A stretch of 64,000 nt of DNA from Terrimonas ginsenosidimutans (GCF_022012415.1 NZ_JAKLTR010000001.1:310001-374000); one strand, 5' to 3'. Counted from the first letter of the stretch, positions 17,438-26,312 are shown. The notes: generated by a model from the letters alone, not told the origin. Numbers and translations are program-made.

Positions 17438-18292
17438 ATGCGCATTATGCGTAAGTCTTTTCTTGTCATTTGTTTACTATTATCTATCTGGATATTGCTT
17501 GCGAAATGTGTCATCATGCAAAACCGCTGGAGTGACCAAAAAGCTCAGCGGATCTTCCAGGCAAAAAAAATACCGCTGGGCATACATGACACCCTGATCG
17601 GTAACCGGCATTTACACTATGCTATTACCGGTTCAGACAGCTTACCGGCACTTGTTTTTATCCATGGAAGCCCGGGCAGCTGGATGAATTATTCCAGATA
17701 CATGTGGGACTCCCTAATGTTAAAGAAGTTCAGGATGATTAGTATCGACCGTCCCGGATTTGGACATAGTGACTTCGGGAAAGCCGTGCATCTGCAAGAG
17801 CAGACAGCTCTTATATTACCCGTTTTGAAGTCCTTGAAAAACGGGCAACCGATGTATCTCTGTGGACATAGCATGGGTGGTCCCGTTGTAGTAGATCTTG
17901 CTTCTAAAGAACCCGGTTTATTCAAAAAGGTAATTATCGTTGCCGGAGCGCTCGATATCAACCAGGAAGCAAAAGAAACATGGAGACATATAATGAACGT
18001 CAGGCCGCTTTACTGGTTATTACCCGGAGCATTTGCCCCAAGTAATACGGAGCTGTTATACCTGAAGAAAGACCTCGTTCAACTGCAATTATCTTTCGAT
18101 AAAGTAAAGTCTGATATTTTATTTATTCATGGAGACGAAGACACCTGGGTGTCAATCAAAAACATAGGATACGGTCAGCAAAAAATGATCAATGCGGGAA
18201 ATATCCAAGCGGACACTATTTTCGGCGCCGATCATATGATCCCGTGGAAAAACCAGGAAAAGTTCAGGGAAATTCTGCTCAGCCTGCACTGA
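17438..18292 (+). CDS. Alpha/beta hydrolase
   Basis: 284-aa alpha/beta-fold hydrolase with an N-terminal signal anchor (FLVICLLLSIWILLAKC). The oxyanion segment is FIHGSPGSW, the nucleophile elbow CGHSMGG (Ser), the acid region FIHGDEDTW (Asp) and the His lies near GADHMIPW. It is most like esterases/epoxide-hydrolase relatives; the substrate is unknown. The Cys after the hydrophobic stretch could be a lipid-attachment site but the lipobox is weak. It is followed by a co-directional gene 54 nt on. Confidence 0.87.
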   Translation: MRIMRKSFLVICLLLSIWILLAKCVIMQNRWSDQKAQRIFQAKKIPLGIHDTLIGNRHLHYAITGSDSLPALVFIHGSPGSWMNYSRYMWDSLMLKKFRMISIDRPGFGHSDFGKAVHLQEQTALILPVLKSLKNGQPMYLCGHSMGGPVVVDLASKEPGLFKKVIIVAGALDINQEAKETWRHIMNVRPLYWLLPGAFAPSNTELLYLKKDLVQLQLSFDKVKSDILFIHGDEDTWVSIKNIGYGQQKMINAGNIQADTIFGADHMIPWKNQEKFREILLSLH

Positions 18293-18346
18293 CCGTTTTA
18301 TCTCACACTGAATCTTTTTGTACATTAGCTACGATTAAACCACCGA

Positions 18347-19750
18347 ATGTCAAATCAGAAAGTAACGCCCGCAGACCCTGCCTTATGGAAAAAAATCAGG
18401 GAATTTGATTTTGATTCTCCTATGAGTGAATATGGTTTTACGGTCAGATTGATTGACGAAAACCATTGGACCATCCGGTTTGCGGAAAATGCGATCCTGG
18501 AATACAAGAAGTTTATGTACCTCGCAGCAACTTCGAATTCCATGGTTTCTCCTTCTCCAGTGATCGATGCTGTCTGGCATCAGCACCTCATTTTCACCCA
18601 ATCCTATTCTCAGTTCTGCGAAATACTCGGGAAGTTTATCCAACATGTTCCTTCAACCCACAACAGGGAGGATCAGAAGAAGTTCATACAGGCGAAACAA
18701 TATACCGTCGAGCTGTACATAGAAAACTTTGGCGATCTTCCTGCTGATCTCTGGGAAGCAGAAACCATGTACGACACAGTAGGATGGCCAAAAGCAAAAC
18801 TGAAGATCAGGGGATTTGTACTGATAGGCATCCTGGGCATCATTCTGTCTCTGGTACCTGCTTATTATGTGCTGAGGCCGCTGTACATTCATATCAACGG
18901 ACCGCAGTTCCTGGTAATGTATATCATACTTGCTGTAATTATCTTTTTTGCGCTTTTCTACGACAGCCGCGAGCATTTCTCCAAGAAGATCGACAAGATC
19001 GGTGCAGCATCGTTCATCTATGACCTTTCTCCCTCAGAACTTGTTTACCTGAAAACCCGCGACCTCAATAGTGTGGTGGATGACAGGATAAATCAGCTGA
19101 TCGAGAGTTGCAAACTCTCAGAAGAGAACGGGCTTATAGACGCCGGAAAAGTATCGTTGGATGAAAATGAACTCCTCGAATACCAGGTAAGCCAGGAATT
19201 AAAAACGGCAGGCGGCAAGATAAAATACCAGGGTCTGCGCAAAAAGCTGGTTACAAAACCAGTCTTCACCACTATCGCCGGCAGCATGAAAGCCGTTGAT
19301 AAGTACTTTATCAAATCGAAAGAACTGGGAAATCTTTTCTATAAACAATTTATCATTCTTTCTCTTCTGCTGATATTGGGGATCGTGCGTGTCGCAACGG
19401 GCATCATGAGAGACCGGCCATTTATTTTAGTCCTGTTTCTTGTATTGGCGATCGGCGTAGCCATTGTTATACATCTGCAGGAGCTGACAAAAAGAGTTTC
19501 CAGATCACTGATCCCACGTTTGTATTTGGAAAAGATCCTTCCCTCTCAAAATAAACAACAGAATACAGAATGGAGATATTTCAGACTGGGAGCCGCAGCG
19601 CTGAGTGCGGGATTTTTTGTTGTTGCTGAACCGCGTGTAAGATCAACTGACAGCGGCTCTTCTTCTGCAGATGCATCCGGCAGCGGTTGTGGAAGCTCCT
19701 GTGGAAGCAGTTGCGGCAGCTCCTGTGGTGGCTGCGGCGGCGGAGATTAA
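18347..19750 (+). CDS. Membrane protein with glycine-rich-domain-like N-terminus and Cys/Gly/Ser tail (TIGR04222-like)
   Basis: 467 aa. The N-terminal part (about 15-125) carries the signature VIDAVWHQHLIFTQSY seen in glycine-rich domain-containing (DUF1399-like) proteins. There follow two adjacent membrane helices (about 148-205), a soluble segment starting LSPSELVYLKTR, two more helices (about 335-390), and a C-terminal tail of repeated GSSCGSSCGSSCGG that matches the TIGR04222 membrane family. Function is unknown. The Cys-rich tail might bind metal or be modified. No frameshift is apparent, so I read it as a genuine two-part architecture. Confidence 0.75.
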   Translation: MSNQKVTPADPALWKKIREFDFDSPMSEYGFTVRLIDENHWTIRFAENAILEYKKFMYLAATSNSMVSPSPVIDAVWHQHLIFTQSYSQFCEILGKFIQHVPSTHNREDQKKFIQAKQYTVELYIENFGDLPADLWEAETMYDTVGWPKAKLKIRGFVLIGILGIILSLVPAYYVLRPLYIHINGPQFLVMYIILAVIIFFALFYDSREHFSKKIDKIGAASFIYDLSPSELVYLKTRDLNSVVDDRINQLIESCKLSEENGLIDAGKVSLDENELLEYQVSQELKTAGGKIKYQGLRKKLVTKPVFTTIAGSMKAVDKYFIKSKELGNLFYKQFIILSLLLILGIVRVATGIMRDRPFILVLFLVLAIGVAIVIHLQELTKRVSRSLIPRLYLEKILPSQNKQQNTEWRYFRLGAAALSAGFFVVAEPRVRSTDSGSSSADASGSGCGSSCGSSCGSSCGGCGGGD

Positions 19751-19774
19751 GAGATTAACAGGTAAACCTTTTGT

Positions 19775-20146
19775 ATGAAAATAAAACTACATGAAGTTGA
19801 ATTGGGCGTAAGCAATCCCAACGCCAGTAAAGATTTCTACAGGTCGCTGCCGGGCATGTCAATGTCTGTAGATCAGCCCGCGTTGAAAGTCTTCCATTCC
19901 GGAATACCACAACTGGATCTGAATTTCTCCACCCATCTGGCCCAAGGAGAAGTGATGTTGAGTTTTATCTGCGATGATCTTGAATCGGCAATGGAACTGC
20001 TGTCTAATAAAAATATTTCTTATGAAGGGCCGGTCACCTCTCATCTTGGCATGAGAAGCATTTCTTTCAGAGATCCGGGCGGCTATAAAGTAAAGATCAA
20101 CCAGGCTTCAACAGATTCTCCCGCATGGTTAAAAGACCTTTTATAA
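19775..20146 (+). CDS. VOC (glyoxalase/bleomycin-resistance fold) protein
   Basis: 123-aa small metalloenzyme-fold protein. It begins with the typical VOC strand and helix (ELGVSNPNASKDFYRSLPGM) and ends with the second module (ISFRDPGGYKVKINQA). Members include glyoxalases, dioxygenases and antibiotic-binding proteins; the sequence does not indicate which. It starts 24 nt after the upstream membrane-protein gene and may be cotranscribed. Confidence 0.85.
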   Translation: MKIKLHEVELGVSNPNASKDFYRSLPGMSMSVDQPALKVFHSGIPQLDLNFSTHLAQGEVMLSFICDDLESAMELLSNKNISYEGPVTSHLGMRSISFRDPGGYKVKINQASTDSPAWLKDLL

Positions 20147-20386
20147 AATACAGTCTGCGAGGGTGCGGATTATCGTTCCTGTAAGAAACTATACACTTGT
20201 TGGATAGCCTCCACAAATGAAAATTTCAAATGCATACGTTCAATACGCTAATAAATTTCTATTCGTTGTAACAATGTTCCTATCAATTTCTTAAGCCAAA
20301 TTGTGGAAAAAAGCATTTTCAACTGGCATGATGTTTCCAGTATTGATCCCGAAATATATATTGTAGAACTTTTAAATTGGCTTATT

Positions 20387-20629
20387 ATGAAACGTGAGAC
20401 TTTAAAACAAGATCAGGCAAGCCAGCTGTCAGTTAAAGATCGGAACCAGCAAAAAAATCAGCAGAGTAAAATTGTACCGCAAACAGGAAACACTCCGAAT
20501 GCAACAGATACCGGAGGTTCTATGAGTGAGGGAAACCTATCAAATAGCAGATACAGCAGGGAAAGAACACGACTCCTGCGTGATAAGCAGTTCATCATGG
20601 GTTCAGATAGTGATGGACAGGCGAATTAA
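20387..20629 (+). CDS. Small polar hypothetical protein, 80 aa
   Basis: No family recognised. I chose the ATG at 20387; the frame extends upstream to a GTG at 20303 but that part looks non-coding. The product is Gln/Asn/Ser-rich, has no hydrophobic segment and is probably disordered, with a basic stretch near the end (SRERTRLLRDKQF). A strong terminator follows 18 nt after the stop, which supports a real transcription unit. Confidence 0.5.
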   Translation: MKRETLKQDQASQLSVKDRNQQKNQQSKIVPQTGNTPNATDTGGSMSEGNLSNSRYSRERTRLLRDKQFIMGSDSDGQAN

Positions 20630-20646
20630 CTTTCGTCGCTTATAAA

Positions 20647-20684
20647 GAAAATCCCGGCTAAGAATTTTTCCAGCCGGGATTTTC
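20647..20684 (+). terminator. Rho-independent terminator
   Basis: GAAAATCCCGGCT (20647-20659) and its exact complement (20672-20684) form a 13-bp stem with a 12-nt loop, followed by ATTTTTA. Confidence 0.85.
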
Positions 20685-20729
20685 ATTTTTACAATGGAGG
20701 TTATTGTAACTTCATCCTGAATATCTCTT

Positions 20730-21464
20730 ATGAAAGCGGAAACAACCCAATCATTAAAAGACCAGGTAGATAAAGATGGATTCGCTGTTATTTACAATGT
20801 GTTTGATCAATCTTCGATAGCAGACCTGAAGAATATAATTAACAAGACCACTGCAAATAGTGATACTTTCAGGAAAACCGCCGACCTTTTTGCCATCCGG
20901 CGATTTCTCTTCGAGATCCCTGAGATGCGCACAAATATTTTTACCGCATCCCTAAATAATATACTCCGCTCCTTATTTTCTGATCATCACTTTTCTTCCA
21001 AATCAATTTATTTCGACAAGCCGGGTTCATCCAATTGGTTTGTTGCGTATCACCAGGATCTTACAATTTCCGTTGATCAGAAAATAGAAGTTCCGGGGTT
21101 CGGACCCTGGACAGTAAAGCCCGGTCAATTTGCCGTACAGCCACCACTGCAGATCCTTGAAAACAGTTATACGTTTAGGATCCACCTTGACGATACAAAC
21201 AGGGATAATGGCGCGCTTCGCGTGATCCGGGGCTCACATCTCAAAGGGATAAACCGGGTAAATGGCATAAAACCGGATCAGGAGGAGGAAGTGACCTGCG
21301 AAGTCCCCGCAGGCGGTGTAATGATTATGAAGCCATTGATAATGCACGCTTCCAGCAGAACGGTAAACGACGCGAGGCGGCGCGTGATACACCTCGAGTT
21401 TTGTGACCAGGAACTCCCCAAACCGCTAAAATGGGCAGAACGTCTCCCCGTTCAATTCCAATGA
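20730..21464 (+). CDS. Phytanoyl-CoA dioxygenase (PhyH) family protein
   Basis: 244-aa Fe(II)/2-oxoglutarate dioxygenase. The metal-binding HxD is in AYHQDLTIS, the distal His in IMHASSRT, and the 2OG-binding Arg follows in RRRVIHLEF. The RGSH segment (VIRGSHLKGI) is typical of PhyH proteins. The natural substrate is unknown; bacterial relatives hydroxylate small molecules or amino acids. It is monocistronic, placed after a terminator. Confidence 0.87.
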   Translation: MKAETTQSLKDQVDKDGFAVIYNVFDQSSIADLKNIINKTTANSDTFRKTADLFAIRRFLFEIPEMRTNIFTASLNNILRSLFSDHHFSSKSIYFDKPGSSNWFVAYHQDLTISVDQKIEVPGFGPWTVKPGQFAVQPPLQILENSYTFRIHLDDTNRDNGALRVIRGSHLKGINRVNGIKPDQEEEVTCEVPAGGVMIMKPLIMHASSRTVNDARRRVIHLEFCDQELPKPLKWAERLPVQFQ

Positions 21465-21571
21465 TAAATTATGTTCTCCCCTTGAGATGAACAACATCGA
21501 ACTTTATTTCCGCAATACGGGACTGGCAGAAAAAACTTTCGTTCCTTTGACCTAACCTCAACTCTTCTGAC

Positions 21572-22021
21572 ATGGTTCAACTTAAACGCACCAACAACCA
21601 GGACCCCGACTTTCGTTACCTTATTCCGCTACTTGATCAGGATCTCAGAAGCCGGTATAATGATCTGCAGGATACCTATGACCAGCATAATGTTATTGTA
21701 AATGTTGATACCGTGATCATTGCTTATGCGGAAAACAAACCAGTCGGATGCGGCTGTTTCAAGCAATTCGATGATACATCCGTCGAAATGAAACGCATGT
21801 ACGTGAAGCCGGATTTCCGAAGGAAAGGCATTTCTTCATCAATCCTGAACGAGTTGGAAAAATGGGCCACAGAAAGCGGTTTCCAAAAAGCTGTTCTGGA
21901 GACGGGCAATCGTCAGGAAGAAGCAATTGCGCTGTATGAAAAACGCGGATATAAGATAATTCCAAACTATCCTCCTTATGAATCCATCGAGTCCAGTATT
22001 TGCATGCAGAAGGATTTGTAA
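21572..22021 (+). CDS. GNAT family N-acetyltransferase
   Basis: 149-aa acetyl-CoA-dependent acyltransferase. The CoA-binding motif A is visible as VKPDFRRKGISSSILNELEKWA, preceded by the strand VEMKRMYV and followed by motif B (LETGNRQEEAIALYEKRGY). The acceptor substrate cannot be predicted. It lies 84 nt upstream of the alkylation-repair operon on the same strand; a separate promoter box for that operon suggests they are distinct units. Confidence 0.9.
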   Translation: MVQLKRTNNQDPDFRYLIPLLDQDLRSRYNDLQDTYDQHNVIVNVDTVIIAYAENKPVGCGCFKQFDDTSVEMKRMYVKPDFRRKGISSSILNELEKWATESGFQKAVLETGNRQEEAIALYEKRGYKIIPNYPPYESIESSICMQKDL

Positions 22022-22078
22022 TCCTGGGAATTTGCTAAACATCGCAAGTTCCGGGTTTCCTTCCCCGCAGACGTACGC

Positions 22079-22086
22079 TAGCTTTG
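22079..22086 (+). promoter_or_regulatory. -7 box for the alkylation-repair operon
   Basis: TAGCTTTG, an exact TAnnTTTG match, 18 nt before the ATG at 22105. The TTG inside it is a possible upstream start but is better explained as promoter, which decides the ATG start. At the -33 spacing the sequence is TTC. Confidence 0.5.
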
Positions 22087-22104
22087 GATTCTAAACAGGG
22101 TACA

Positions 22105-22953
22105 ATGACAACGCAGGATCATATCGATTATAACCGGATCGCTGAAGCGATCCAATATATCCGCCAGCATTTTAAGCAGCAGCCTTCACTGGAAGAAGTG
22201 GCAGAACGGGTTCATTTAAGTCCTTTTCACTTTCAGCGCCTGTTCAGCGATTGGGCCGGAGTAAGCCCTAAAAAATTCCTACAGTTCCTTAGTGTGCAGC
22301 ATGCAAAAGAATTGCTCGCTGATCCTCAAATAAAACTTTCCGATGCCGCCTTTGATACAGGCCTCTCTGGTCCAGGCCGGCTGCATGACTTATTCATTTC
22401 TATTGAAGGAATGACGCCCGGAGAGTTTAAGAACGGCGGCGAAAATCTTTCTATCAATTATAGTTACGCTGAAAGCCCGTTTGGAAATGTATTGGTCGCT
22501 TCCACGTTAAAAGGTATCTGCTATATGGCGTTTGCAGAAGACAAAAATATAGCGCTCCAGGAATTACACGATCGGTTTCCCAATGCCCACTATCAACAAA
22601 TGCTTGATCTCTCTCAGCAAAATGCGTTGTACATTTTTACGCAAGACTGGAAAGAGTTAACCAAGATCAAACTACATCTGAAAGGAACTGATTTTCAACT
22701 TAAGGTTTGGGAAACATTGTTGAGAATTCCTCTCGGCGGTTTAACAACTTATGGAAAGATTGCTGCGCAATTAAACGCGGCGGGAGCATCCCGTGCAGTG
22801 GGAACCGCCGTTGGAGACAACCCTGTTGTTTTTTTAATCCCATGTCATCGCGTAATTCAATCCACCGGCGCTATTGGCCAGTATCATTGGGGAAGCAATC
22901 GCAAAGCAGCCATGATCGGTTGGGAATCTGCAAAGACAAGCCATAACCTCTAA
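22105..22953 (+). CDS. AraC-type HTH fused to methylated-DNA-protein cysteine methyltransferase (Ada lacking its zinc domain)
   Basis: About 282 aa. The N-terminal AraC helix-turn-helix (roughly 10-100) carries PSLEEVAERVHLSPFHFQRLF and TPGEFKNGG. The C-terminal Ogt/Ada-C domain repairs O6-methylguanine by suicidal transfer to the active Cys in IPCHRVIQS (Cys 247 of this start), with the recognition helix near GLTTYGKIAAQL and ASRAVGTAVGDNP. The E. coli Ada N-terminal methylphosphotriester domain is missing; a separate gene two positions downstream encodes a domain of that type. It is the first gene of a tight four-gene operon. Confidence 0.92.
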   Translation: MTTQDHIDYNRIAEAIQYIRQHFKQQPSLEEVAERVHLSPFHFQRLFSDWAGVSPKKFLQFLSVQHAKELLADPQIKLSDAAFDTGLSGPGRLHDLFISIEGMTPGEFKNGGENLSINYSYAESPFGNVLVASTLKGICYMAFAEDKNIALQELHDRFPNAHYQQMLDLSQQNALYIFTQDWKELTKIKLHLKGTDFQLKVWETLLRIPLGGLTTYGKIAAQLNAAGASRAVGTAVGDNPVVFLIPCHRVIQSTGAIGQYHWGSNRKAAMIGWESAKTSHNL

Positions 22954-22962
22954 TCAGATCAA

Positions 22963-23676
22963 ATGAAAAGTCCGGATCAAATTATCAGCAATGCTGACTG
23001 GATCTCTATTGCCGATCAGCTGAACGAATGCGGCTTTGCACATGTTCCCGGCATCTTGAACAGCGAGGCTTGCGATCTCCTGATCGATGAGTATGATGAT
23101 CGATCAATTTACAGGAAGACTGTTATAATGGAACGTCATCGTTTCGGCAAAGGAGAATATAAATACTTTCGTTATCCCCTTCCGGAACCGGTACAAACAT
23201 TACGGGAGAACCTGTACCCGTTCCTGGCGCCGATCGCAAATGGATGGATGGAACTGCTAAAAATCGACACCCGGTTCCCCGGATCATTAAAGCAGCTTAA
23301 AGCCACCTGTCATGCTGAAGAACAAAAGCTTCCTACGCCACTGATTCTTCGGTATGGGAAAGGCGGCTTCAACACGCTGCATCAGGACCTGTACGGAAAG
23401 ATCTTCTTTCCAATGCAGGCCGTGCTACTGCTCAATGATCCGTTAAAAGATTTTCAGGGAGGAGAATTCATTTTGCTTGAACAGATCCCAAGAGCACAAT
23501 CAAAAGCAATCGTACTTACTCCTTCAAAAGGCGATATGATCATTTTCACAACGCAATTCAGACCGGCAAAAGGAAGCAAAGGTTTTTACCGGGTGAACAT
23601 GAAGCATGGCGTAAGCGAAGTACGCTCCGGTCGGCGGCACAGTCTCGGGATCATTTTTCATGATGCTACTTCCTGA
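22963..23676 (+). CDS. 2OG-Fe(II) oxygenase (COG3826-like) of the alkylation-repair operon
   Basis: 237 aa. The double-stranded beta-helix has the HxD motif in TLHQDLYGK, a product/structural segment VLLLNDPLKDFQGGEFILLEQ, and the distal His/Arg region GRRHSLGIIFHD. I recognise it as the conserved bacterial family often found beside ada and alkB. Its substrate is not known to me; alkylated nucleic acid or protein are options. It starts 9 nt after the AraC-Ogt gene and ends 2 nt before the small Ada-domain gene, so it is cotranscribed with both. Confidence 0.82.
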   Translation: MKSPDQIISNADWISIADQLNECGFAHVPGILNSEACDLLIDEYDDRSIYRKTVIMERHRFGKGEYKYFRYPLPEPVQTLRENLYPFLAPIANGWMELLKIDTRFPGSLKQLKATCHAEEQKLPTPLILRYGKGGFNTLHQDLYGKIFFPMQAVLLLNDPLKDFQGGEFILLEQIPRAQSKAIVLTPSKGDMIIFTTQFRPAKGSKGFYRVNMKHGVSEVRSGRRHSLGIIFHDATS

Positions 23677-23678
23677 TC

Positions 23679-23945
23679 ATGATCACACACCTTTCCCTTG
23701 GAGAAAAATTCTCCGCGAAACGCAAACTTTATCACCTCATATCTGCCGGGGAGATAAGGCTGGCCGGTAATCGGAGACTACTTATTTATGGAACGCTGAC
23801 ATGTTATTCCGGCAAAAGGATGAAGCCGGAGAACAGGGTATTCTTTTCGTCGGAAGATGAAGCAATCGCAATGGGGTACAGATGCTGCAAAAATTGCTGG
23901 CGCCCGCAGAAAAACAAACCTGGCCGGAATACCGGTGAATTGTAA
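23679..23945 (+). CDS. Free-standing Ada-type metal-binding domain protein
   Basis: 88 aa, essentially only the zinc-binding module of Ada. In E. coli Ada four Cys hold zinc and one of them accepts methyl groups from phosphotriesters. Here C42 (GTLTCYSGKRMK), C69/C70 and C73 (YRCCKNC) are present, but the second Cys of the FCxxxC motif is Lys (K46). The flanking ENRVFFSSEDEAIAMGYR fits the family, and I recall other Bacteroidota stand-alone versions with the same CxSGK pattern. It may act in trans with the AraC-Ogt protein encoded upstream; that is inference. Confidence 0.82.
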   Translation: MITHLSLGEKFSAKRKLYHLISAGEIRLAGNRRLLIYGTLTCYSGKRMKPENRVFFSSEDEAIAMGYRCCKNCWRPQKNKPGRNTGEL

Positions 23946-23956
23946 TTTTATCTTTT

Positions 23957-24562
23957 ATGGACCTTTTCAATCCCGATCCGCTTTCAAATCTTCTGCCATC
24001 CGATGGTATCGTTCAGTATTATGGGCCGGTAATGACGCGTGCCCGGGCAGATCATTACTGCAAGAAACTGTTTGATACATTAGACTGGCAACCTGATACA
24101 GCCTTGATATTTGGAAAACTGATCACTACGTCCCGAAAAGTCGCCTGGTATGGCAATGAGCCTTATGCGTACACCTATTCCGGGGCAACAAAGTTTGCCT
24201 TACCATGGACCGAAGAACTACTCGAACTAAAAAGTCTCGCCGAAGAAAGATCGGGAGAAACATTCAATTCATGCCTCGCAAACCTTTACCATAGTGGGGA
24301 AGAAGGAATGGCCTGGCATAGCGATGCGGAAAAAATGCTGCGGAAAGATGGGGCAATTGCTTCAATGAGCTTTGGCGCTGAAAGAAAATTTGCATTCAAG
24401 CACAAGCAAACACAACAAATAATTTCTGTTATACTTCAAACAGGAAGTCTCCTGATCATGAAAGGCACAACGCAGACACACTGGCTTCACCGGTTACCTC
24501 CAACTACAAAAATCAAGACACTACGAGTGAACCTGACATTCAGGACAATTGAGAAAGGTTGA
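23957..24562 (+). CDS. alkB: AlkB-like alpha-ketoglutarate-dependent DNA repair dioxygenase
   Basis: 201-aa oxidative demethylase acting on N1-methyladenine and N3-methylcytosine. All key features are present: substrate-side SCLANLYHSGEEGMAWHSDAE with iron ligands H121 and D123, SMSFGAERKF, the distal His in THWLHRLPP (H178 by pattern) and the 2OG-binding RVNLTFR (R190, R196). It resembles the ALKBH2/3-type short proteins more than E. coli AlkB. It is the last gene of the operon, 11 nt after the Ada-domain gene. Confidence 0.93.
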   Translation: MDLFNPDPLSNLLPSDGIVQYYGPVMTRARADHYCKKLFDTLDWQPDTALIFGKLITTSRKVAWYGNEPYAYTYSGATKFALPWTEELLELKSLAEERSGETFNSCLANLYHSGEEGMAWHSDAEKMLRKDGAIASMSFGAERKFAFKHKQTQQIISVILQTGSLLIMKGTTQTHWLHRLPPTTKIKTLRVNLTFRTIEKG

Positions 24563-25028
24563 AAAAAAGTGCTCGCCTTAATAAACACCAAAAACGGCGC
24601 ACTCTAAATTCAATACTGATACATCTGCCAGTAAAGCAAAGAAGGTTAAGATCATTGGCGGCGGAAAAGTTTGCTTATAAAAACTCAGCATTTACCGCGC
24701 ACGAAAGCCAGTTTGACGGGCGTAGCAGAAATGCCACGGAACGCTCCGGGCGAAATGAATCCGATGAAGTGATAAGTTGCACTCATTGCCTTCATTCTTG
24801 CTGCCCGGTGAAAAAACATTTTTATGCGTTGTTTTTCCCCTTGTGAAGGTTCTGCGTTCTGCTAGCTTTAGTAAAAAATAAAGCCTATGAGTTCAACAGT
24901 GATCGATTCATCCTAGCGCGCCTTAATAACCGGCTCTTGGAAACAGGATTGTGGCCTAAGCACCGCATTCCGGAGGATTGGCGCCGTAGTGGGAGCTGCG
25001 GCCCAATTTCTTTCCCTGGAGATCCTTT
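24563..25028. other. Intergenic region, no gene supported
   Basis: 466 bases between the stops of alkB and the convergent DUF2625 gene. A short frame begins with TTG right after alkB, but its product is basic and featureless. I see no strong hairpin or repeat; it may contain decayed coding sequence. Confidence 0.4.
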
Positions 25029-25784
25029 TTACTCGTGTCCGATCGTATCTATCTTTTCAAGACCCAGTTGCTTTCGCAGATCCAGGTTGAGAAAATACTG
25101 TTCTTCGGCAGGTATTGCTTTTCGAGCATTTTTTTCGATCTCTTTTCCTTCTTTCGACCAAAGCATTGGCGAAAAATTAAAGATCTTATCTCCTGCAAGC
25201 GCAGACACGTCTTTTTTCCAGGTTTTCCATCGATATCCTTTATAATAGTTTTCAAGATCTCCATTGAAACAGAAAGATAAAAACGCGGAGTATCCAAGCG
25301 ACATCGGTTCAAATTCAAGATTGTCCGGCGAGAAATAGTAGATCTTTCCGATATCATCTCCCAGACCACCGCCATTTTCTAAATAAAATCCGCCGATCGC
25401 GTCATCGGCCACAATGATGTATCCCGGGTTCTGTGCAGGGTATAATTTCCTATGCCACTCCATTATCCCCCGCTCGAACTTTGCGCTACCAGATCCAAGT
25501 ATCCTGATCCATCCATGATCTACCAGAATGCCGCCTGTATTCAATGTAACAGCGCCGAGCGGAGTCTGGCTGTTCATCTGCAGATCATACAAGGCCGTTC
25601 TCGCACGCACGCTGTCTGCCGGTAAAACTTCAACCTTATTGGTAGCGCTATCGATCATTTGTTTCACTACTGTCCAGCCCGGAGCTTGTGCAATGATCAG
25701 CTCCTCGAGCGGACGCTTTTTTATCTGTGCGCTTATTTCCTGATTAAAAATCAAAAGAAGGAAGACTATAATTGATCTGTACAC
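25029..25784 (-). CDS. DUF2625 family protein, secreted
   Basis: 251 aa with a signal peptide (SIIVFLLLIFNQEISAQ). The family pattern is clear: RTALYDLQMNSQTPLGAVTLNTGGILVDHGWIRILGSG, then ADDAIGGFYLENGGG and YYFSPDNLEFEPMSLGYSAFL. Function is unknown; related proteins are thought to belong to the SMI1/SUKH-like or immunity-type group, but I cannot show that. It lies 30 nt downstream of the next gene on the same strand and may be cotranscribed with it. Confidence 0.8.
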   Translation of the reverse strand: MYRSIIVFLLLIFNQEISAQIKKRPLEELIIAQAPGWTVVKQMIDSATNKVEVLPADSVRARTALYDLQMNSQTPLGAVTLNTGGILVDHGWIRILGSGSAKFERGIMEWHRKLYPAQNPGYIIVADDAIGGFYLENGGGLGDDIGKIYYFSPDNLEFEPMSLGYSAFLSFCFNGDLENYYKGYRWKTWKKDVSALAGDKIFNFSPMLWSKEGKEIEKNARKAIPAEEQYFLNLDLRKQLGLEKIDTIGHE

Positions 25785-25814
25785 GATCTTTCTTTTGGCC
25801 GCAATATCTGCTTA

Positions 25815-26312
25815 TTATTTTATGCGACCCAGTTTTTTCAATACCTCCATTACTTCCTCGGGCATCGCCGTTGAGATCATTACAGAGGATTGATTTTTAA
25901 GTATGATGTAAATACCGGTATCTCCGGGAATAGTGTACCCGCGTCCATTAGGACTTAGCCTAACACCAAACCCGTATTCCTTTGCAGGGTTGAACTTCCT
26001 GACATGGATTTCCTCGATATCTTCCCATGCAAATTTTGCGAATTGAGTCTGATACGGAGGGAAACGCACATATATTCCATCATCCCTGATCTGGGTTATA
26101 AGTTGAAAGCTTGAGGACGCAAGGATCTGAAGAAAGATAAAGACGACAAACCCACCCCATAGAAACCCGGAAAACACCGGCATCTCCTTTGCTGAAAAGT
26201 GGTTGAATAATAGAACGACGCCAAATATGAGCGCAATGATACCGTTAAACCACTTGTTCTTTGTTCGGCCGGAAGATTGTATTTCCTGAAATAAAATAAC
26301 CCGGTTTTCCAT
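25815..26312 (-). CDS. Small membrane protein with PH-like domain
   Basis: 165 aa. Two membrane helices near the N-terminus (GIIALIFGVVLLFNHF and GFLWGGFVVFIFLQIL) are followed by a beta-rich domain (ITQIRDDGIYVRFPP, FAWEDIEEIHVRKFNP, GIYIILKNQSSVMIS) that resembles bacterial PH domains. No function can be assigned. It probably forms a unit with the DUF2625 gene downstream. Confidence 0.65.
   Translation of the reverse strand: MENRVILFQEIQSSGRTKNKWFNGIIALIFGVVLLFNHFSAKEMPVFSGFLWGGFVVFIFLQILASSSFQLITQIRDDGIYVRFPPYQTQFAKFAWEDIEEIHVRKFNPAKEYGFGVRLSPNGRGYTIPGDTGIYIILKNQSSVMISTAMPEEVMEVLKKLGRIK

Noticed and set aside
24559-24846. Short frame after alkB (95 aa)
   Set aside because: Starts with TTG, has a basic composition and no recognisable motif or promoter.
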